From an uncultured Phascolarctobacterium sp. (GTDB lineage Bacteria; Bacillota; Negativicutes; Acidaminococcales; Acidaminococcaceae), in the NCBI RefSeq assembly GCF_937920985.1, contig NZ_CALDXR010000031.1, positions 1 to 6,293 on the forward strand: DNA of 6,293 nucleotides. The letters are read 5' to 3'. The notes under the pieces are model-generated. The model saw only the letters and a list, made by a program, of their open reading frames with translations, was not told the DNA's origin and ran no database searches. Shown piece after piece: positions 5,095-6,293 of the stretch; the stretch's first letter is position 1; the number at the start of each line of letters is the position of its first letter. The position numbers and the translations under genes are program-made.

Positions 5095-5118
5095 ACAGAT
5101 ATACTGATGTGTATCTGT
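5095..5118 (+). promoter_or_regulatory. Hairpin / inverted repeat in the mdh leader
   Basis: ACAGATATAC (5095-5104) pairs with GTGTATCTGT (5109-5118) around a TGAT loop, 10 bp with one G-U. It starts about 10 bases after the predicted transcription start and ends 6 bases before the ribosome binding site AAAGGAGG (5125-5132). There is no T-run, so it is not a terminator. It could be a 5' mRNA stabilising stem or an operator for a dimeric repressor; the sequence does not decide. Confidence 0.55.
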
Positions 5119-5141
5119 AGTATAAAAGGAGGAATTTTTAA

Positions 5142-6095
5142 ATGAAAGTAACAGTTGTAGGCGCAGGTAATGTAGGAGCAACAGCAGCAAATGTAATTGC
5201 CAGCGCAGGTTATGCTAGCGAAGTAGTTCTGCTCGATATCAAAGAGGGCGTTTCCGAAGGTAAGGCTATGGATATGATGCAGACTGCACAGATCCTGAAC
5301 TTCAACACTACTATTACCGGTGTTACCAACGACTATGCAGCTACTGCAGGTTCCAAGGTTGTTGTTATCACTTCCGGTATTCCTCGTAAGCCTGGTATGA
5401 GCCGTGAGGATCTGATCGGTGTTAACGCTGGTATCGTTGGCAGCGTTATTGAGCAGGCTGTAAAGTATTCTCCAGATGCTATCTTCATCGTAATCTCCAA
5501 CCCAATGGATGCTATGACCTATTTGGCACTGAAGAATTCCGGTCTGCCTAAGAACCACGTAATCGGCATGGGCGGTATGCTTGACAGCTCCCGTTTCCGT
5601 TATTTCCTGTCCAAGGCTCTCCAGAAGGCTGGCTATCCAGCAACTCCTACCGACATTGAGGGCATGGTAATCGGTGGTCATAGCGACAAGACCATGGTTC
5701 CTCTCGGATCCATTGCTACTTACAAGGGTATTCCTGTATCTCACCTCCTCAGCGAGGCAGAGCTTGAGGATGCTATTGCACAGACCAAGGTTGGCGGTGC
5801 TACCCTGACTAAGCTGCTGGGCACTTCCGCTTGGTACGCTCCTGGTGCTGCTGCAGGCGAGCTGGTTAAGTCCATCATTACTGATGGTAAGAAGCTCATT
5901 CCTTGCTGCGTATATCTCGAGGGCGAGTATGGCGAGGATGACCTCTGCATCGGTGTTCCTGTAATCCTGGGCGCTGACGGCGTTGAGAAGATCGTTGAGC
6001 TGAAGCTGGATGGCGTAGAGAAGGATCGTTTTGCTGAGTCCGTAGCTGCTGCACGTAACACTCAGAACAACCTGGGCGACGCTCTGAAGAAGTAA
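5142..6095 (+). CDS. mdh: Malate dehydrogenase (LDH-like, NAD-dependent)
   Basis: A 317-residue cytosolic dehydrogenase interconverting malate and oxaloacetate with NAD(H). The N-terminal Rossmann fold shows GAGNVG (7-12) and the NAD-selecting D32 (LLDIKEG). The substrate loop GIPRKPGMSR carries R82 and R88; Arg at 82, where lactate dehydrogenases have Gln, marks malate specificity. N120 (SNP), D148 and R151 (LDSSR) and the catalytic H180 follow, then GGATLTKLLGTSAWYAPGAA (218-237) and the C-terminal YLEGEYGEDDLCIGVPV. An oddity is HSDKTMVPL at 180-188, where most relatives have HGD followed by a small residue. ATG 5142 is preceded by AAAGGAGG with 9-base spacing. The gene appears to be a single transcription unit with its own promoter, leader hairpin and terminator. 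Its codon choice, richer in C-ending and CTG/CTC codons than its neighbours, suggests high expression. In an anaerobe it probably serves the reductive oxaloacetate-to-malate-to-fumarate/succinate branch; this role is inferred. Confidence 0.96.
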   Translation: MKVTVVGAGNVGATAANVIASAGYASEVVLLDIKEGVSEGKAMDMMQTAQILNFNTTITGVTNDYAATAGSKVVVITSGIPRKPGMSREDLIGVNAGIVGSVIEQAVKYSPDAIFIVISNPMDAMTYLALKNSGLPKNHVIGMGGMLDSSRFRYFLSKALQKAGYPATPTDIEGMVIGGHSDKTMVPLGSIATYKGIPVSHLLSEAELEDAIAQTKVGGATLTKLLGTSAWYAPGAAAGELVKSIITDGKKLIPCCVYLEGEYGEDDLCIGVPVILGADGVEKIVELKLDGVEKDRFAESVAAARNTQNNLGDALKK

Positions 6096-6139
6096 TTAAC
6101 ATTGCTTCACAAATTCAATATAGCAAGCTAGCATAACTA

Positions 6140-6172
6140 AAGACCTGCGGAGAAATCTGCAGGTCTTTTTTT
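6140..6172 (+). terminator. Intrinsic terminator after mdh
   Basis: AAGACCTGCGGA (6140-6151) pairs with TCTGCAGGTCTT (6156-6167) around a GAAA tetraloop, 12 bp with one G-U, running into seven T (6166-6172). A strong terminator 45 bases after the mdh stop. Confidence 0.95.
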
Positions 6173-6278
6173 CTGTCTACATCGACATATGTTAAAAATA
6201 ATTTAGCAAAATTTCAGTAATGATTAATAATATTTATAAAAGTATTAAATTCTTTTTAGGCATTATAAAGGCCATATT

Positions 6279-6287
6279 AGGAGGGGG
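6279..6287 (+). promoter_or_regulatory. Ribosome binding site of a gene beyond the window
   Basis: AGGAGGGGG at 6279-6287 is a very strong Shine-Dalgarno sequence at the end of the window; no start codon follows before 6293, so the next + strand gene should begin just outside. The AT-rich stretch 6173-6278 probably holds its promoter (TATAAA at 6264-6269 is one candidate -10, without a convincing -35). Confidence 0.6.
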
Positions 6288-6293
6288 TAGGAG

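Noticed and set aside
5088..5744. 218-codon open frame on the minus strand inside mdh
   Set aside because: Antisense to a well-conserved enzyme; Cys/His/Asn-rich composition and no domain pattern. It would also read through the mdh promoter and leader region.

Overview
The window looks like a chromosomal segment of an anaerobic gut Firmicute of moderate G+C. The guess Negativicutes, possibly Acidaminococcaceae/Phascolarctobacterium-like, rests on protein flavour only and is weak. It holds four complete genes, all on the + strand (a LysR-type regulator, an NhaC-family antiporter, an isoaspartyl dipeptidase and a malate dehydrogenase). Two direct copies of the 3' end of an IS200/IS605-type tnpB element and a short stretch of gene fragments surround them.

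Left edge (1-697): the window opens inside the last codons of a tnpB gene, whose element ends at about 108. It abuts the C-terminal part of a probable DUF262-type gene (109-326, with an in-frame stop). That runs directly into the C-terminal PD-(D/E)XK nuclease domain of an AAA-ATPase-like protein (326-697). All three are partial and look like the worn edge of an accessory region.

Centre (694-4734): a LysR-type regulator ends in a strong terminator. A promoter with two related palindromes follows, then a two-gene operon of an NhaC-family antiporter and isoaspartyl dipeptidase (IadA), closed by two consecutive terminator hairpins. The natural reading is regulated uptake and hydrolysis of beta-aspartyl (isoaspartyl) dipeptides. 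E. coli has an analogous layout (LysR-type yjiE, iadA, membrane genes yjiG/yjiH), but with a different transporter type.

Right part (4736-6293): a decayed tnpB remnant with several in-frame stops ends in a 108-bp segment that matches the left copy at 106 of 108 positions. It can fold into the same three hairpins, like an omega-RNA scaffold. Twenty-three bases further on begins the promoter (extended -10) of a malate dehydrogenase gene, whose leader carries a hairpin. The gene ends in a textbook terminator. The last ~120 bases are AT-rich and finish with a strong ribosome binding site for a gene beyond the window.

No clearly new system is proven here. The most interesting items are the conserved omega-RNA-like ends attached to a dead tnpB, and the LysR/NhaC/IadA unit, where the antiporter's true substrate is an open question.
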